From Saussurea involucrata (Eukaryota > Streptophyta > Magnoliopsida > Asterales > Asteraceae): DNA of 64,000 nucleotides. Made by a program: the position numbers and the translations under genes. Position 1 is the first letter of the stretch; each line of letters starts with the position of its first letter. The stretch is taken from assembly GCA_033807775.1 (NCBI GenBank), contig CM066325.1, positions 18,471,301 to 18,535,300 of the forward strand, given 5' to 3'. The notes beneath the pieces are model-generated. The model worked only from the letters and a program-made list of their open reading frames with translations, was not told the DNA's origin and ran no database searches. Shown here one piece after another: positions 10,373 to 23,002 of the stretch.

Positions 10373-10777
10373 ATGGCAAATACAAACCTCTCCATCATCA
10401 CCTTCTCACTAGTAATTTTCATTTCAACTTTTGCAGTCAACGGAATTCCGGGAGGGAGGACAAAGATAGCCGACGTCAAGACCAACAAGGAGGTTCAAGA
10501 CCTCGGCCGCTACTCCGTGGAGGAGTACAACCGTCTACGGCGGAGCGGGGCGGTGAAAAACGGCGAAGATCATCTGACGTTTTATCAAGTGGTGGAGGCG
10601 GAGAAGCAGGTAGTGTCAGGGATGAAATACTATTTGACGATCAAAGTGTTTTCGAAAACGAGCGGTGAGCCTAAGGTGTTCGAGGCGGTTGTGGTGGTCA
10701 AACCCTGGCTTCGATCCAAACAGTTGCTGAAATTCGCTCCGTCAGCGGCGGCGAAGATTTCCCAACTGGTTTGGTGA
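10373..10777 (+). CDS. Secreted phytocystatin (cysteine proteinase inhibitor)
   Basis: The 134-residue protein is encoded by one exon. Residues 1-24 are a hydrophobic signal peptide. All cystatin contacts are present: Gly-Gly at 27-28, the plant-specific helix motif LGRYSVEEYN at 44-53 (LARFAV type), the inhibitory loop QVVSG at 79-83 and the second hairpin Pro-Trp at 111-112. It should inhibit papain-family (C1A) proteases in the secretory pathway, apoplast or vacuole, in defence or protein turnover. It lacks the C-terminal legumain-inhibiting extension and is a single-domain type. The ATG was chosen because the signal peptide starts there and it follows a TATA box. An AATAAA lies 46 bp past the stop. 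Confidence 0.93.
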   Translation: MANTNLSIITFSLVIFISTFAVNGIPGGRTKIADVKTNKEVQDLGRYSVEEYNRLRRSGAVKNGEDHLTFYQVVEAEKQVVSGMKYYLTIKVFSKTSGEPKVFEAVVVVKPWLRSKQLLKFAPSAAAKISQLVW

Positions 10778-10822
10778 AATCTCCGCCTTTGTAATAGCTT
10801 TTTTTTTGTGAGATCGATGCTT

Positions 10823-10828
10823 AATAAA
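10823..10828 (+). terminator. Polyadenylation signal AATAAA of the cystatin gene
   Basis: AATAAA lies 46 nt downstream of the stop codon, in T-rich sequence, a usual position for a near-upstream poly(A) element in plants. Confidence 0.5.
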
Positions 10829-11005
10829 CCCATTTCTCGTGGGTAAGAAAGGCTGGATTAGGTTTCAAATAAACTGGATGAGTTCCATTTTGATTTCAAT
10901 TGTTTGAAAAGAAAAGAAAACCACAAGGGTTGTAACGTACTGTTTAAGGCCATAGAGGATGTGGTGGAATATCCCATCTTTCCAGGGTTCAAATCCAGGC
11001 GTACA

Positions 11006-11678
11006 TAACAATTGTGGCCACTGAGTTTTAATCAAGGCTGATGTCTTAGACCATCCACACACCTACAATTCATTTACACTTTCAATTGTGCCACATCAGC
11101 TTTTGCAATTACCATCCACATCCATGCAATTCATTTACACTTTCAATTGATCCCCACTACAACATTTATTAATTACTTTATAAATTATTATATATATTTT
11201 AATTATTTTTTGTTAATAAATATATGATATAATAATATAAAGTGAAATTTTGACCCCACATGGGACCCACGTTGGGTTGCAATTGGACTTGCAATATATG
11301 CAAGTGTTTCCTGGCGTTGCTTGCAAAAATGGACCCACATGGCTTTGCAATTCAATATGAAAGCCGTGTGTGGATGCCCTTACAGTCATACTTTGTCAAG
11401 GGATTAGTCTAGGCATAGTCTAGGACGTCGCTGATTTGAGAGTTGAAACTATGCAAGCCACATCCATATTTGAGGATACATAATCATAGAGTATCAACAA
11501 TTGTGGCCACTGAGGTTTAATCAGGGTTGATGGCTTACGGTCATACTTTGTCAAGAGATTTGTCTAGGTATAGTCTAGGACACACTTCCAAAAAAGGACG
11601 AACACTAACGTCGCTGATTTGAGAGTTGAAACTATGCAAGCCACATCCATATTTGAGGATACATAATCATAGAGCATC
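11006..11678. repeat. Tandem duplication at the 3' end of SEC, one copy split by a MITE
   Basis: Copy A (about 11006-11490) and copy B (about 11494-11678) share AACAATTGTGGCCACTGAG, the TCATACTTTGTCAAG phrase, the GTCGCTGATTTGAGAGTTG phrase and a tail ending CATAATCATAGAG. Copy B runs to within 20 bp of the SEC stop codon, so it is probably SEC 3' UTR. Copy A holds a 331-bp MITE. Copy B also has about 28 bp (after GTCTAGGA) that copy A lacks. Confidence 0.85.
11049..11379. mobile_element. PIF/Harbinger (Tourist-like) MITE, TSD TTA
   Basis: The 331-bp element has ends GACCATCCACACAC and, inverted, GGGCATCCACACAC (two mismatches in 14). TTA at 11046-11048 and 11380-11382 flank it. The duplicated copy B has the uninterrupted sequence with a single TTA at 11535-11537, so insertion and target duplication are directly visible. 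It is AT-rich with no coding capacity. Confidence 0.9.
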
Positions 11679-11693
11679 AATTGTAACAAACAT

Positions 11694-14600
11694 TTAACGA
11701 TCATAGGGATATTCGGAATCGTTTTCCTTAACTTTAAAGTGGTGGGGTTGTTGACCGGTGCAGTGCAGATTCCACATCTTCATGTATGATCGTTCTAGAT
11801 TTCTCACCTGTAACAAACCAAACGAAATTCATCATCCAACAAATCTTTACATCTTTTGGATGTTATGAGGAATCGAACTCACCCATCGAGATGTATCGAA
11901 GAGAGGGCAAGTGAGTCGGGCCGACTTGAGTCTTTTTGTCAGATCTTGAAGCTTTGCGGGGTTTAGAGCTAGAGATACCGCCCTTTCTTCATACTCTTTC
12001 ATGCTTCAAACCACAAGACACAAACTTACATTTCTCAACTCAAGTGAGGAGACTTAAATTCGGTAAATTCCCCAAAATAGCCACGATTTTGTAACACTTT
12101 AGCAACATGTGAAATATACGTTCTGTGAATAGAATACCTGTTGACAATCATCTCCTCACCAACTCCGGTGGCTAGACAGAGCGAACCAGCAACTCTAGTA
12201 GCCATCTTCTCAAGGGGAAGGGTCACCATGGGAAGACCAGCCCACAGAACATCTGTTCCTGTCGTATGTGCATTGCATAGCGGCCTACCATAAATAAATG
12301 TCCACAGTTAAAAAGACACGGTTACAAGATATGCAATCACTACACTTTTTAATCATCAGAAAAACAATTTTATTGTGAGTAATGAATTTTTCCATCTGAT
12401 TAAGGGTGTGTGGGGGTATTATCGGAAAGCGGGTGCTTATTTTGGGACGGAGGGAGTAATTATATATCTGTCAAACAGAAGGTTGAAATAGCATACGTAT
12501 CAAGGCAAAGATCGGCCAGAGAACTGCGTCTAATGTGTTCGTTCTTCATAGCAACGTCGGTGAAAATAATCTGGTCGGGTTTCACACCCTGTGCAGCAGC
12601 ATCTACATGCACAAACATGCAGGTGAGTAACCATATACGACCCAAAAGGCCATCCAAACAACATAGAATAAGATCATTACTTACAGGCACGAAGTCTCAT
12701 TTCGCCAGCAGCTGGGAACCGGAGAAGCCAAAGTGCACTATTGGGAACCCGCTTCAGAATATTGCACCTGAAACACCACTAAACTTATGCATCGTCTAGA
12801 AACAAATTCATCTCTTGAACTCGAACCGCAAAGTACACAAAAGTTACCAATGCATAAAAATTTCAGGGTCCATCTTATAAAGCTGATTGAAACAAGCAAA
12901 TATGAACTTGTCCTCTGGCAACCCGTATGCAGACCGCTTTGGTTGACAGTTTGGATCGAGTACATCAAGATTTTTCTGAACCCAACAATAACAAAGATTA
13001 ATAGTTAGACAAGTTTCTCAAAATAATCACCAAGCTTATGTGAAGATACACAAAGTTACCTGCTTGTAGTCGTTCACAAAGTAACAATGCGGAAGATGCA
13101 CAAGTTTCTCGGAGTAAATATGAGCGAGCTTCAACGGGGACACAAACTGCCATAAGAGCCAGCCATGACATTTTTAGTATTCACTAACGGTGATGCATAT
13201 GGGTGTTTCCAAGTGTGACAATGATTAAAGATGATGTATACAGAAAAGAAAATATGAAAAATAATTTTCTAACCTCATCGGTGACCAGATATTGTATGTA
13301 GTTTGCCCCAGTTGTCCCAGGAAATCCCATATAAGAAACCTGGATAGGGGCAGGTTGCATGGCAAAGATTTCATTCCTAGCCCCCTGAAATGTGTATCAA
13401 AAGATAAGGATTGCTCAGCATATCACAAATCGAGAAAAGGGCATTTTGGACAAACTCACAAATTGGAGTAACAACGGAAATCTATAACAATCAAATTGTG
13501 ACCAAAAACTGTAAGCTCTCTGTATGGCAAAAGAAAGTACATTATCAGTTGATGGTTTAGTTTAATCAAACCTTGGTATAACCATTGAGGTTGATAAGTA
13601 TTTGTATCTGATCCTCATTTATCATCCTTGCAATCGTATCTGACGTCATTGCCGACACATCTTTGAAGTGCTCTGCTTCTGATTGAATCTGGATCCGCCA
13701 TTCACTACCATCATTTGGACTCAAAGCATAGCAGAACACCTAAAATTAAAACTTGTAACTTACTCAAAACCAAAATTTAAAGAAACTTGGAACAAATTAA
13801 AGATCAGAACTAAAACCTCGATATTTTCCCTGTTATGCATGCCAAATATTGATCCCATCAGATGGGACAGAGGGTGGTTTCCAAAATCACTGCTAACATA
13901 TCTACAGCGAAAGCAATATTCCGATAAGAAAAAGGTTTCAAGAACCACATGCCTGAAAGATAAATTTTAAAACTTTAATATGTACCCAATTTTCAGCCGC
14001 TTGTTACCCCCTGTACTTTTTATCGGTAATGGCAAGGGATGGTTGAAAGCAGGAAGAGAAAAACGACTTGCTATGACAGAACAGTGTGCAGCATACTTTC
14101 GGCTACAAAAAACAAAACAAAAAAGTTCCAATCAGCAAAGTTATATAAATTAGTCTAAGCCCACATAAAATACATATCTACCTGATTTCAAGGGCAAGAA
14201 TAGGACAGAGCGGGTAGGCAATCGCATGGAACGGCTGCACACTTGGAATGACCGATGTCTAAAAAGAAATAACTAGTGCATTAGACATATACTGTAGATA
14301 TACCAACGGGCTAATAATAGTGAAGTTGATGAAAAGAAATAAATTCAAGTAGATATATATTTATATATAAAACCTTAATCTGCCTTCGAAGTACACTGTC
14401 TACTTCAACAAACATCCTCGTCCTATCTTCCCAGTCGCAAACACACTAGAGACATGGTCATAGAACAAGTTAATAAACGGAAAACGGAAAACGGAATATG
14501 TAATAAATTACAATCTGAGATATACCTGTAAAGTGTGTAGCAGATTACAAGTGGCTTCAGGAAAATCAGGGCGAATAGCCAACGCTTGTCTGTAGCTTTT

Positions 14601-17569
14601 AATAGCTGCTTCTACATTCCCACTACAATTTCCATCACGGGAGTTCAAACATATTCATACGTGAATATGACCGAGCTAACATGTATCAACAAACGAAACA
14701 AGTTCTAAATACCTGTCCTTGTAAGCTGAAGCCAGATTTGCATGAGCTTCTGCCATGCTTGGGCGGATAACAATAGCGCGTGAATAATCTTGAACTGCTT
14801 CATTCACTCTCCCAATCTCTTTGTAAGTGTTTCCGCGATTAACAAGACCATCAGCCGCAAGAGGATCAATCCGAAGAACTTCATTGTAGCAAGATATAGC
14901 GTCAGCATAATTACCCTGTTATTCATTTCATAATTCATATCAGCTTTCAGAACACATTATCTTGAAACATAATAACAGAGAATAATTTAACATATGCTAC
15001 CTGTTGCTTGTATATTATTGCAAGGTTGCTAAAAGGAGCAGATAATCCTGTGGTTACAGATAAAGTTGCCTTGTAACATTGAACAGCAGCAGCCATCATG
15101 TTCCTGAAGATCACAAACATCTGCTTAAACGGCCAACTTGCATATTTCTACCTAAATAACCAAATCGTATATAAATTGTGAACCACAAAACATACCATTC
15201 CATGTATATATTTCCAAGGTTAGTGAGTGCCTGGGGATGGGTAGGTTGGAGAGCAAGGCATTGCTATATATAAAAAATAGAATTGAGTCAGCAAAAGAAA
15301 GAAGTTATGAAGGTAGAAGTAAATGTCAACCATAACCTACACGATAACAATGAATGGCTTCCTCAACTTTGCCAGCATCTTTGAGTGCATTTCCCTAGTT
15401 AACAAAAAGACGAAGATTTATAACCAGATGAAAAAAAAAGTCTAACATGTAACCGAAGGGAAAATATATACCAAGTTGGGGCAGAAAGCAAACTCACCAG
15501 ATTGTTATATGCCTCCAAAAACCCAGCATCACAAGCAATTGCCTGTTTATAGTGGTTAATTGCCATCTCCAGGCTACCTTGCTCATAAAATATGCTAGCT
15601 AGATTCCCTGATTTTATATGAAAATAAAATGATATGTGCATTGTGACCATAATGATTTGAGGAAGACACAAAATAGGAAAAACACTGCTCACCAAAAGCC
15701 ATAGCATAATCTGGTTTGGACTGAAGAGCTCGTTGATAACAGACAATAGCTTCAGCAGCCATTCCCAAAGCCTGTGAAGTGCAAAATAAAACTTTATTTA
15801 TCCAAAATCTTGATCTGGCAAGTCCTGAAATCTTACAATGGAAACAACAGAACTTCACCTTGTATACGTTCCCCAAGTTCAAATAGGCATCAGAAAACGT
15901 TGGTTTGAGCTTGACAGCCTCCTGAAAGGCTCAACAACAGCATTAAGAATTGTTCCAAATAATACAATACAAGCATATACATGATTAGGTGTATTAAGGA
16001 TTCAATCTTTTATTATTAGATTTGAACTTCTATCTGAAGAGGGATCCAAATCTTCTTACCTTGTAATATTGGAGGGCCCTACTAAGATCGCCGGACTCCA
16101 TGAAAAGGCCAGCAAGGTTAGACCAGGCAATGGCAAAAGTTGGCTGAATACGGAGCGCCTCCAAGTAGCAATTGTACGCCTGTTGAAAAAATATTTCTCG
16201 ATATATTGCAAGGAGCAGCAAAAGAACCCACCATAACGGGTCTTCATGCTTACATATGTATGAATGCAGTGAATAGACAGACACAACAGCCTATAACTTA
16301 AACATCTTAAAAGACAAGATTCGCGGCATGAACAAAATGACCACGAGTTCTTTAGCCGCTATGAGCAACAGACCTAGTAGTCAAAAGGAAAACAAAAGAG
16401 TACAAAAGGGACTATGAGAAACCACTAAAAGATGATAGTCACACATTACTCTATATTAATAATATATATTTCAAAAAAAGTATAGCATGTGGCAAGGTGG
16501 TCCGAGTACTTTAATTCCTCCATAGTTATGACATAATATCCAATGCAAACAAACGGATAATGAGATATAGAACATGCACATTAATATTTCTTACTTCTTG
16601 CACCAATCCTTGAGCTTTCATCAAGTTTCCAAGGTTACTGTGAGCGTCAACCTACAGACACAGAGAAATAGAAGAAACCTCAACTAACGTTAAAGGTGAT
16701 TGCTTATAAATGAACAGAAAACGGGAGGCTAAAAAGCTACCAAATGGGGATTCAATGAAAGAGCCTGGCGACAACATTGAGCAGCTTCAGAAAGCCTTCC
16801 TTTCCGCATGTATGCATTTCCCAAGTTCGACCACGCATCAGCAAAATTTGGACGAAGCTGCATCAATCATAATTGATAATGACATAATATCCAGTAAATA
16901 TTTAGAAGTTCAAATATAACTAGGATGTTATGTTACATACCTCAATGGCAACTAAATAGTAACGGATAGCAACATCGATATTTCCCTTCTCCTGTAAGGT
17001 CAAAAGACATTGTTTAGGTTCATTTTGCAGAAACAACATAAAGAAGGTCTGAACCATAAAATCTAATATTGTGTATCACCTTCCATGCATTTGCCATATT
17101 CCCATAGCACTCGGCAAAATTTCTGTCAATCCGTAGAGCTTCTTCATTCTTCGCAATGCACATGTCAAAGTCATGCAACTGAAAAGACAGTGAACACGTC
17201 TTATCAGGGTTAGCCAATGTCTGAATGCAGAAAGTGATAAACTATGCAGCATGCAATGAACTAACCTGGTAATATATTGCACCCAAGAGAAGTAGATTAT
17301 CTAATCGCATTGGGTTTCTGTCGTAAACAGCCTTGCTATGATCCAAAGCCTGTCTAAAATCGCCAGTCTTGTAACTCTGATGAGCAACGGACATGAGCAT
17401 GTCTTCGGTAGCTGTAATACATTTGCTTGACATTAGATGCTTCGCCAAAAACCACTAAAAGAAAGACTAATTCATGCCAACAACGTACAAATCAAACAGC
17501 AAGTTGTATTACAGTAATTGCCTTTCACAGTTTTAATATTTCCAACACAGCCCTCCGAATTCCTTTCTG

Positions 17570-17625
<56 letters not shown>

Positions 17626-18869
17626 TCACACTCTCAAAGGTCCGACATGGTCAGTGAAAACAACTAGCACGTTGGCAACCACGATCAAATGCAATTCTAA
17701 ACAACTAGCATGAACATATCCGTTCCGAAATTTTGATTCACCGCGAAACCATCTATTCAAGAAGACACGAAAACTGAGGGTCTGACGTTCACAAGTTCCA
17801 AAACCCTGAAAAAGTTTAAAATCCCATATAGAAATAACAAGAACCGTAAGGCATCTCCAACAGTTATGCTATATTTTTTTTTCCTAAAATAGGGTATTAA
17901 AAATCAAAATCTCTATAAAAAATCACTTTCAACTCTGACTTGACGGCTATTTTATTTAGAGATTGTAACATTGATTAAATTATTAAAATAATCAATACAC
18001 TTAGGGTGTGTTTGGTACGCAGACAGGATAGAACAGGATGGGACGGGACGGGACAGAACAGTTGTTCCGCGTTTGGTAGACAGAACTGGACAAAACAGAC
18101 AACATTAAATAAAATACAATAAATAAAATTTAAAGAATGAATAAAATATAAAATAGAATGTGTATTTGATGTTTTATAAGATAATTAGATTTTATTCTGA
18201 GGTTATATTGGTAAAACATAAATCTGTTCCACCTTGTTCCACCATTTTGTTCCATGAGGTGGAGGTGGAACAGGCCTGTTCCAACTTGTTCCACATAAAA
18301 GTTCTGCCAAACATGGGACAATGATCTGTTATGTTTGTCATGTCCAGTGTACCAAACACACCCTTAAAATACTAACTCACTCCTAAACATTTTTACTTCA
18401 ACGACTTATATGAAAAGATTTAATATTGTTTCTCTATCTCTTTTCTCTCATTTTAGCATACAAGAAATTTCTCCTAATTTGAAGATTTTTATCTTTAATT
18501 TTCTCTTTTCTTTATTATTTTTAGCATAGAAGATAGCAAAGTTGTTGGAGTAAATAATTGTTAATATCCCTTTTTAATATTCTATTTTAGCATAGTTGTT
18601 AAAGATACTCTAAACAAAACGAACTGACACACAACAATCAAACCCTACGCATCATCCTGTAAAACAGTGACAAAAATAGAATTCAAACCTTCACGAGATT
18701 CCAGTTCTTGCGATAGTTTAAGATTAGCGTTAGACGATGTCGTAACATTCTCCGTTGACAAAACATACGAAGATTCCCGCTGATGATCACCATTATTATA
18801 AGAAACCCTAGCAGTCTGCTGTTGTTGTAGCTGCTGAACTTGCCTTGGATCGCTCTGTAAGGACAACAT
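11694..18869 (-). CDS. SEC: O-GlcNAc transferase SECRET AGENT (SEC), 28 exons
   Basis: The protein adds O-linked N-acetylglucosamine to Ser/Thr of nuclear and cytosolic proteins (for example DELLA proteins). Exons, minus strand: 18869-18689, 17411-17266, 17178-17080, 16991-16941, 16857-16741, 16651-16595, 16179-16060, 15921-15859, 15771-15693, 15607-15498, 15394-15341, 15263-15196, 15103-15001, 14915-14713, 14622-14526, 14445-14374, 14258-14182, 14102-13986, 13901-13817, 13739-13572, 13384-13274, 13146-13060, 12975-12848, 12767-12685, 12602-12497, 12284-12138, 12003-11883, 11807-11694. They total 2964 nt (987 aa) with consistent phases. The N-terminus MLSLQSDPRQ leads a Gln-rich stretch; about a dozen TPRs follow (AYNCYLEALRIQP, GDLSRALQYYK); then the GT41 catalytic region (YVSSDFGNHPLSHLMGS, ILINLNGYTKGARNEIFAMQ, AHTTGTDVLWAGLPMVTLP). 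The C-terminus is ENDSEYPYDR. It appears intact. Confidence 0.95.
17571..17627. repeat. (CT)n(CA)n microsatellite in SEC intron 1
   Basis: About 15 CT units are followed by about 10 CA units, about 160 bp upstream of exon 2 in transcription order. A typical compound dinucleotide repeat; no function is implied. Confidence 0.9.
17850..18609. mobile_element. PIF/Harbinger-type MITE (GAGCATCTCCAACA family) in SEC intron 1, hosting a second MITE
   Basis: The left end GGCATCTCCAACAGTTATGC and the inverted right end GAGTATCTTTAACAACTATGC are imperfect inverted repeats. TAA flanks it at 17847-17849 and 18610-18612. Without the inner insertion it is about 400 bp. It belongs to the same family as the element at 39842-40225. 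Confidence 0.7.
18004..18363. mobile_element. MITE with GGGTGTGTTTGGTAC ends, nested in another MITE, TSD TTA
   Basis: The 360-bp element has perfect 15-bp inverted ends (GGGTGTGTTTGGTAC / GTACCAAACACACCC). TTA lies on both sides (18001-18003, 18364-18366). The inside is rich in GGAACAG/CTGTTCC motifs. The 3-bp TTA duplication fits PIF/Harbinger. A diverged relative is in the FKBP gene at about 28957-29282. Confidence 0.85.
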
Positions 18870-19205
18870 AGCTGATCGGCCACTAAACACCCAGATAAAT
18901 TCCTAGAACAAAATCGTTGTCCCCTGTTGAATTCCGTCGGTTTCAACAAAAATTCATGGAACGCAACGATGGTGAAAATAACGTTTCATATAATTGTAGA
19001 GTGAATAAGAAAAATCTAAAAGATCACGAAATCTTTCCGTCGATCTCCGGGGATCTTTTGGGTCGAAACCCTTTTGTTCGTGGAATTGATGAATTGGGTT
19101 TTTTCCTTCCCACCCACCGCGATTAAAGCCCTGATTTTGATCATACATAGAAGCTAATTCACTCATCACGCGACACGTACATTCTTCAAAGGGTGTCCAG
19201 TCCAT
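18870..19205 (-). promoter_or_regulatory. Probable 5' UTR and promoter of SEC
   Basis: Upstream of the SEC ATG the DNA is less AT-rich than the flank beyond 19210, as expected for a leader region. In-frame ATGs exist (18890, seven codons upstream), so the start could be slightly earlier. I see no TATA box, which fits a housekeeping gene. Confidence 0.4.
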
Positions 19206-20659
19206 TCATGGGATTCTCTTTTGGTCAAACAGTTTTGACCTCTTTTCAAAATTGTAACAATGATAAATAAATAAATTTTAATTAAATTTCTTTTCAATTT
19301 CAATGCACGAGTCTTTTATAGTTTTTCACTGTTATAAAAAGATTTTTATGCATTTGAGTAGAAAGCTTTTTGTAGAAGAGTTGCTATCTACCAACCTGTT
19401 ATTAAAATAGTTTTGTGGTAAAAAAGGTCAAGGAAAAAGCTTTTAAAAGATTTTTTTGCATTGGAGAGGGTTTTTAAAATCATTTTTTGTAAAAGAAAAC
19501 TAGTGGAATTCTTATGTGCCAAAAAGAAAAGGTCATCTGACTTATGCATTGTGGAAGATCTTATCTAATTAAAATCTTAGCTAAAATTATATATTTAAAT
19601 GTCACGTTATGAAAGATTGTAGTTGTTGCAAATTGCAATATGTTTGACAATATAATATGTTAATTAATACAACCAATGTAGTAAAAAATAATTAATATAT
19701 AACATGTTATTTAAAAGAATTTAAAATTTATTATTACATATAACTATAAATTTTGAATTTGTTAAAACAAGTTTTAGAAAAAATATATATTAACTTATGA
19801 TTTTAAATAATCGTTACATATAATATAAAAAAATAATCAAATAATAATTAAAAACCTAATAGTAATTGATAATTAAAATAGATTGATTAATATTAAAAAT
19901 ATATATATAAATAATTTATATGATTAACAATAATTCTAAATAATTAAAAATTAATATCATAATTAACGAAATTTATTAATATTCAGTTAATATTAATTAA
20001 TAATAATAATTAAATTTAAAAAATTAATATTTATATACAATAATAGAATAAATAATAATTAATATTAATGAGACCAATATTGGAAGATTCACAAAAGCTA
20101 CTCCAAGTAGCGTTTTAAAAAATTAGCTTATAAATTAGTTTATGGTTATCCAAATATGTACCAAAAAAACTAGCTTATAAACTAGCCTTATATGCTAAAG
20201 TATTGATGTATTTTAAATGGTTACTTTTGAAACAAATATATAAGAGGACTTGTGTTTTGTTACATATAAAAAAAAGGCCCAAGGTATAAATACACAAGTA
20301 GATGCCCTAACTAAGGGAAGGATTTGCATCATCCACTATAAATATTTTTCTTGGTAATATGTAGGATTTTCTTAATAAGAAATTATGGTAAGAGTAGTAA
20401 GATAACTTTAATAAGAAATTCGTTTTTGTAATTGTTAATGTTAGTATATTTTATTGATATGACAGTAAATAGTATAGAAAATTGTAGGATATAAATTTTA
20501 AATAATAAATTGTTTTATTTTATATCATGTTTTTCTTTATGTTTTCTGAGTTATTTTATAAAAATTGTATGAATAATTTATTAAATAAAATTTTGATTAT
20601 ATAAATACAAATGGGTTGATTATTAATTAATATTCCTATAAATTTTATTTATTAGATTA
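19206..20659. other. AT-rich intergenic DNA, no gene seen
   Basis: Very AT-rich sequence with many short TTAATA-type runs and no open frame of note on either strand. I see no clear repeat boundary, RNA gene or transposon terminus. Confidence 0.6.
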
Positions 20660-21736
20660 TAAATTTAAGAGTGAATTATGGATTTGGTCCATGTGGTTTG
20701 CTCAAATTTTGGATTTGGTCCCTAAAGTACACTATCTACGGTGATGGTACCTAACTTTATAATTCCGTTTCACTTGTAGTCCCTCTAGCTTAATGCCGTT
20801 TGTTAACTACCGTATCATCCACCACCTTAAATAAATCAAGGGGCAAATTAGTCTTTTAATTAAAAAAAATTCTTTCCCTATTTTAAAGCAATACAACGTG
20901 ATGTTCAAGATATGGACTTCGCCTCCAAAACAATTGCTAAGGACACAAACAGTAGATTATCACCTTGAGAGATTAGTCCCTGTCGTTTTCCCAATCGATC
21001 GCCTATACCTTTGATTTCTTTTACCTTCGATTTCTTTCACCATTGTGGTCCCTATCGTTTTAATTTTGTGATCCTGAGAAAATGACACCGATCATACTGC
21101 TTTTGTTGCCAGAAGTCTCGAATTTAATCCTATTATTGATCTAAGTTGTTAATGTTCAGTTGAGCTTGATTTGTGGCCAGAAATGTCGCGGCTCCACTTG
21201 GAGTCTGATTTGAAAATTGAAGCTTGCTTGTGTTAGATGTTGTCACGCTGTCGGGTTTCTTTTAAAATCGGTTGTGTTGGTGTGCAAATTGTTGGGCCAT
21301 TGTATTTGTTCCAAGTAGCGATTAGCAAAATTTGGTTGACAGTCGAACTGGATTTAACCAAGCTCTATGACAAAAGAGAATGGCACAGGTTATGAGGCAA
21401 ACTCAAACAAAAAAGCAAACATGGAATGGTTATGGCAAATTGATAAAAAGAAGCTTTTTGATTGAAACAGCAAATTGATAAAGCAATTTGGAAACACCAA
21501 CTCAATAGTACAAAACTAATCTGGAAACAGAAGCTCAATAAATAGTACAAAATCAATTTGGAAACAGCAAGAAATCTCTAAGGCCATCCATTATGTACAG
21601 CATATTGACATTGAATGAATCAAACATCTGTGATCCAATGACACTAATGGAACAACCTACTGACTGTTGGAGTTGGACTGAAATTGAACCACATGCATGC
21701 ATGTTTGAAAGGTTTTTGATTAAACATACAACCACA

Positions 21737-22365
21737 TGATATAGGCAACGGAAGCATATTTTAATTTTTTATCATCAATGGTTATACAAACTATCAACCT
21801 ATATGAATACATGCGTTCCAGATAATTAACTACAAAAGATTGAATCAAGAACACTTACTTGTTTATTGCGATTGTCGAAAACCACAATGATGAATCAAAC
21901 CTTTGATCTCGCTTCTTGGATGTCAAGGACCAATAGTATGAATCTCACTAGTGGCTCACACTTAAGAACACCAAAATACCAACAACAAGAAGATGCTTAA
22001 TCACTAAACCCTAAATTAGGGTTTACGGTTTTGGGAGAGGGAGAGGGAAGATCACTGCTCCAAGAGAGATTCAAAAAACTCATAGGGTTTAACCCCTAGC
22101 AGTTTATTTATAACCTTCTATTTTACACTTAGCCCTCTTGAACCGATAAGCTTGTTAAAACTATTTTAACCAATTAGTCCATGCACTTTATATAATTAAT
22201 CTAATTAATTAATTATATTGCAACTTATCATCAATTGAACTAATTGCTTTAACTCCCTTTTATTCTTCTGATTGTTTATTTTGGGTCTTAAGGGCAACCC
22301 AAAAGGACCCTGCTATTATTGGAAATATTACCAATAGTTAATGACTCTGGACACTATATCCAACA
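21737..22365 (-). repeat. Probable solo LTR inside the Pack-MULE
   Basis: On the minus strand the piece starts TGTTGGATATAGTGTCC and ends TTGCCTATATCA, as LTRs do (TG..CA with short inverted ends). The sequence beyond the end is not a primer site, so it is a solo LTR if it is one. A matching 5-bp target duplication was not found, which lowers confidence. Confidence 0.45.
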
Positions 22366-22534
22366 GTTGATGACTATAAAAATATAAGGTAGAAACGCAT
22401 TATACATTTTAGTAAATGATGACACCCACCCTTGCCATGCTCATAACTGTTAACTAATGGAATAGTTTACTTATATCGTTGCTTGTACTAAACTGGTTCT
22501 GCGATGCAGAAAGAAACTTATGACAACTGCTGCA

Positions 22535-23002
22535 TTAATTTTCTATCGATGGTTCTGTACTGGTTGTTGCTGCAGAAACTGTTATCACATTGTGGGATCC
22601 ATACAGAAATAATGTCCATTGATCGAGTGCCCATAGGTTTTTACTTTCTTCGAACTCATCGTACACTTGATCAACATTTCCAAAGTTAATGTACATAGTA
22701 ATCAAAGCATTTTTGACTGAAGCTCTAACCAAAAACCCAGTCTTGATAACTAGTGAGAGCACTTCCCTACCGAAGTCGATTAACTCCGAAGAACACAAAC
22801 TCAAAACACTAGCAAAACTGAAATTATCGTGCTTGATACCCAACAAATGCATTATTTGAATATTACCCAATGCAATATATGAATGTTGATTATCTGCATA
22901 GCCCGTGATAACTGCATTCCACACATCTTCGTTTCTTTGAGGAATTTCGTCGAGCTGTTGGCATGCATAATCAACCTCCTTAAGGCTTGTGCACGCAGAC
23001 AA
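22535..23002 (-). pseudogene. Captured PPR (pentatricopeptide repeat) gene fragment in the Pack-MULE
   Basis: The open frame holds about three PLS-class PPR units: SLKEVDYACQQLDEIPQRNE, VWNAVITGYADNQHSYIALG, HDNFSFASVLSLCSSELIDF and VKNALITMYINFGNVDQVYD. The order and loop sequences resemble land-plant PLS proteins of the At3g49740 type, judged by memory rather than alignment. Repeats before and after are missing and no targeting peptide is present, so it is a fragment. It runs opposite to the window's plus strand and lies near the right terminal repeat. Confidence 0.8.

Noticed and set aside
10960..11010. TTCAAATCC near 10988, like a tRNA box B
   Set aside because: No box A at a suitable distance and no cloverleaf could be drawn.
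12400..12470. GGGACGGAGGGAGTA word in a SEC intron, like a Stowaway MITE end
   Set aside because: No matching inverted end or TA duplication was found nearby; left unassigned. A similar word near 56070 in a SEC23 intron has the same problem.
18954..19205. 84-codon open frame upstream of SEC on the minus strand
   Set aside because: It does not join SEC in frame and has no family resemblance; treated as 5' UTR.
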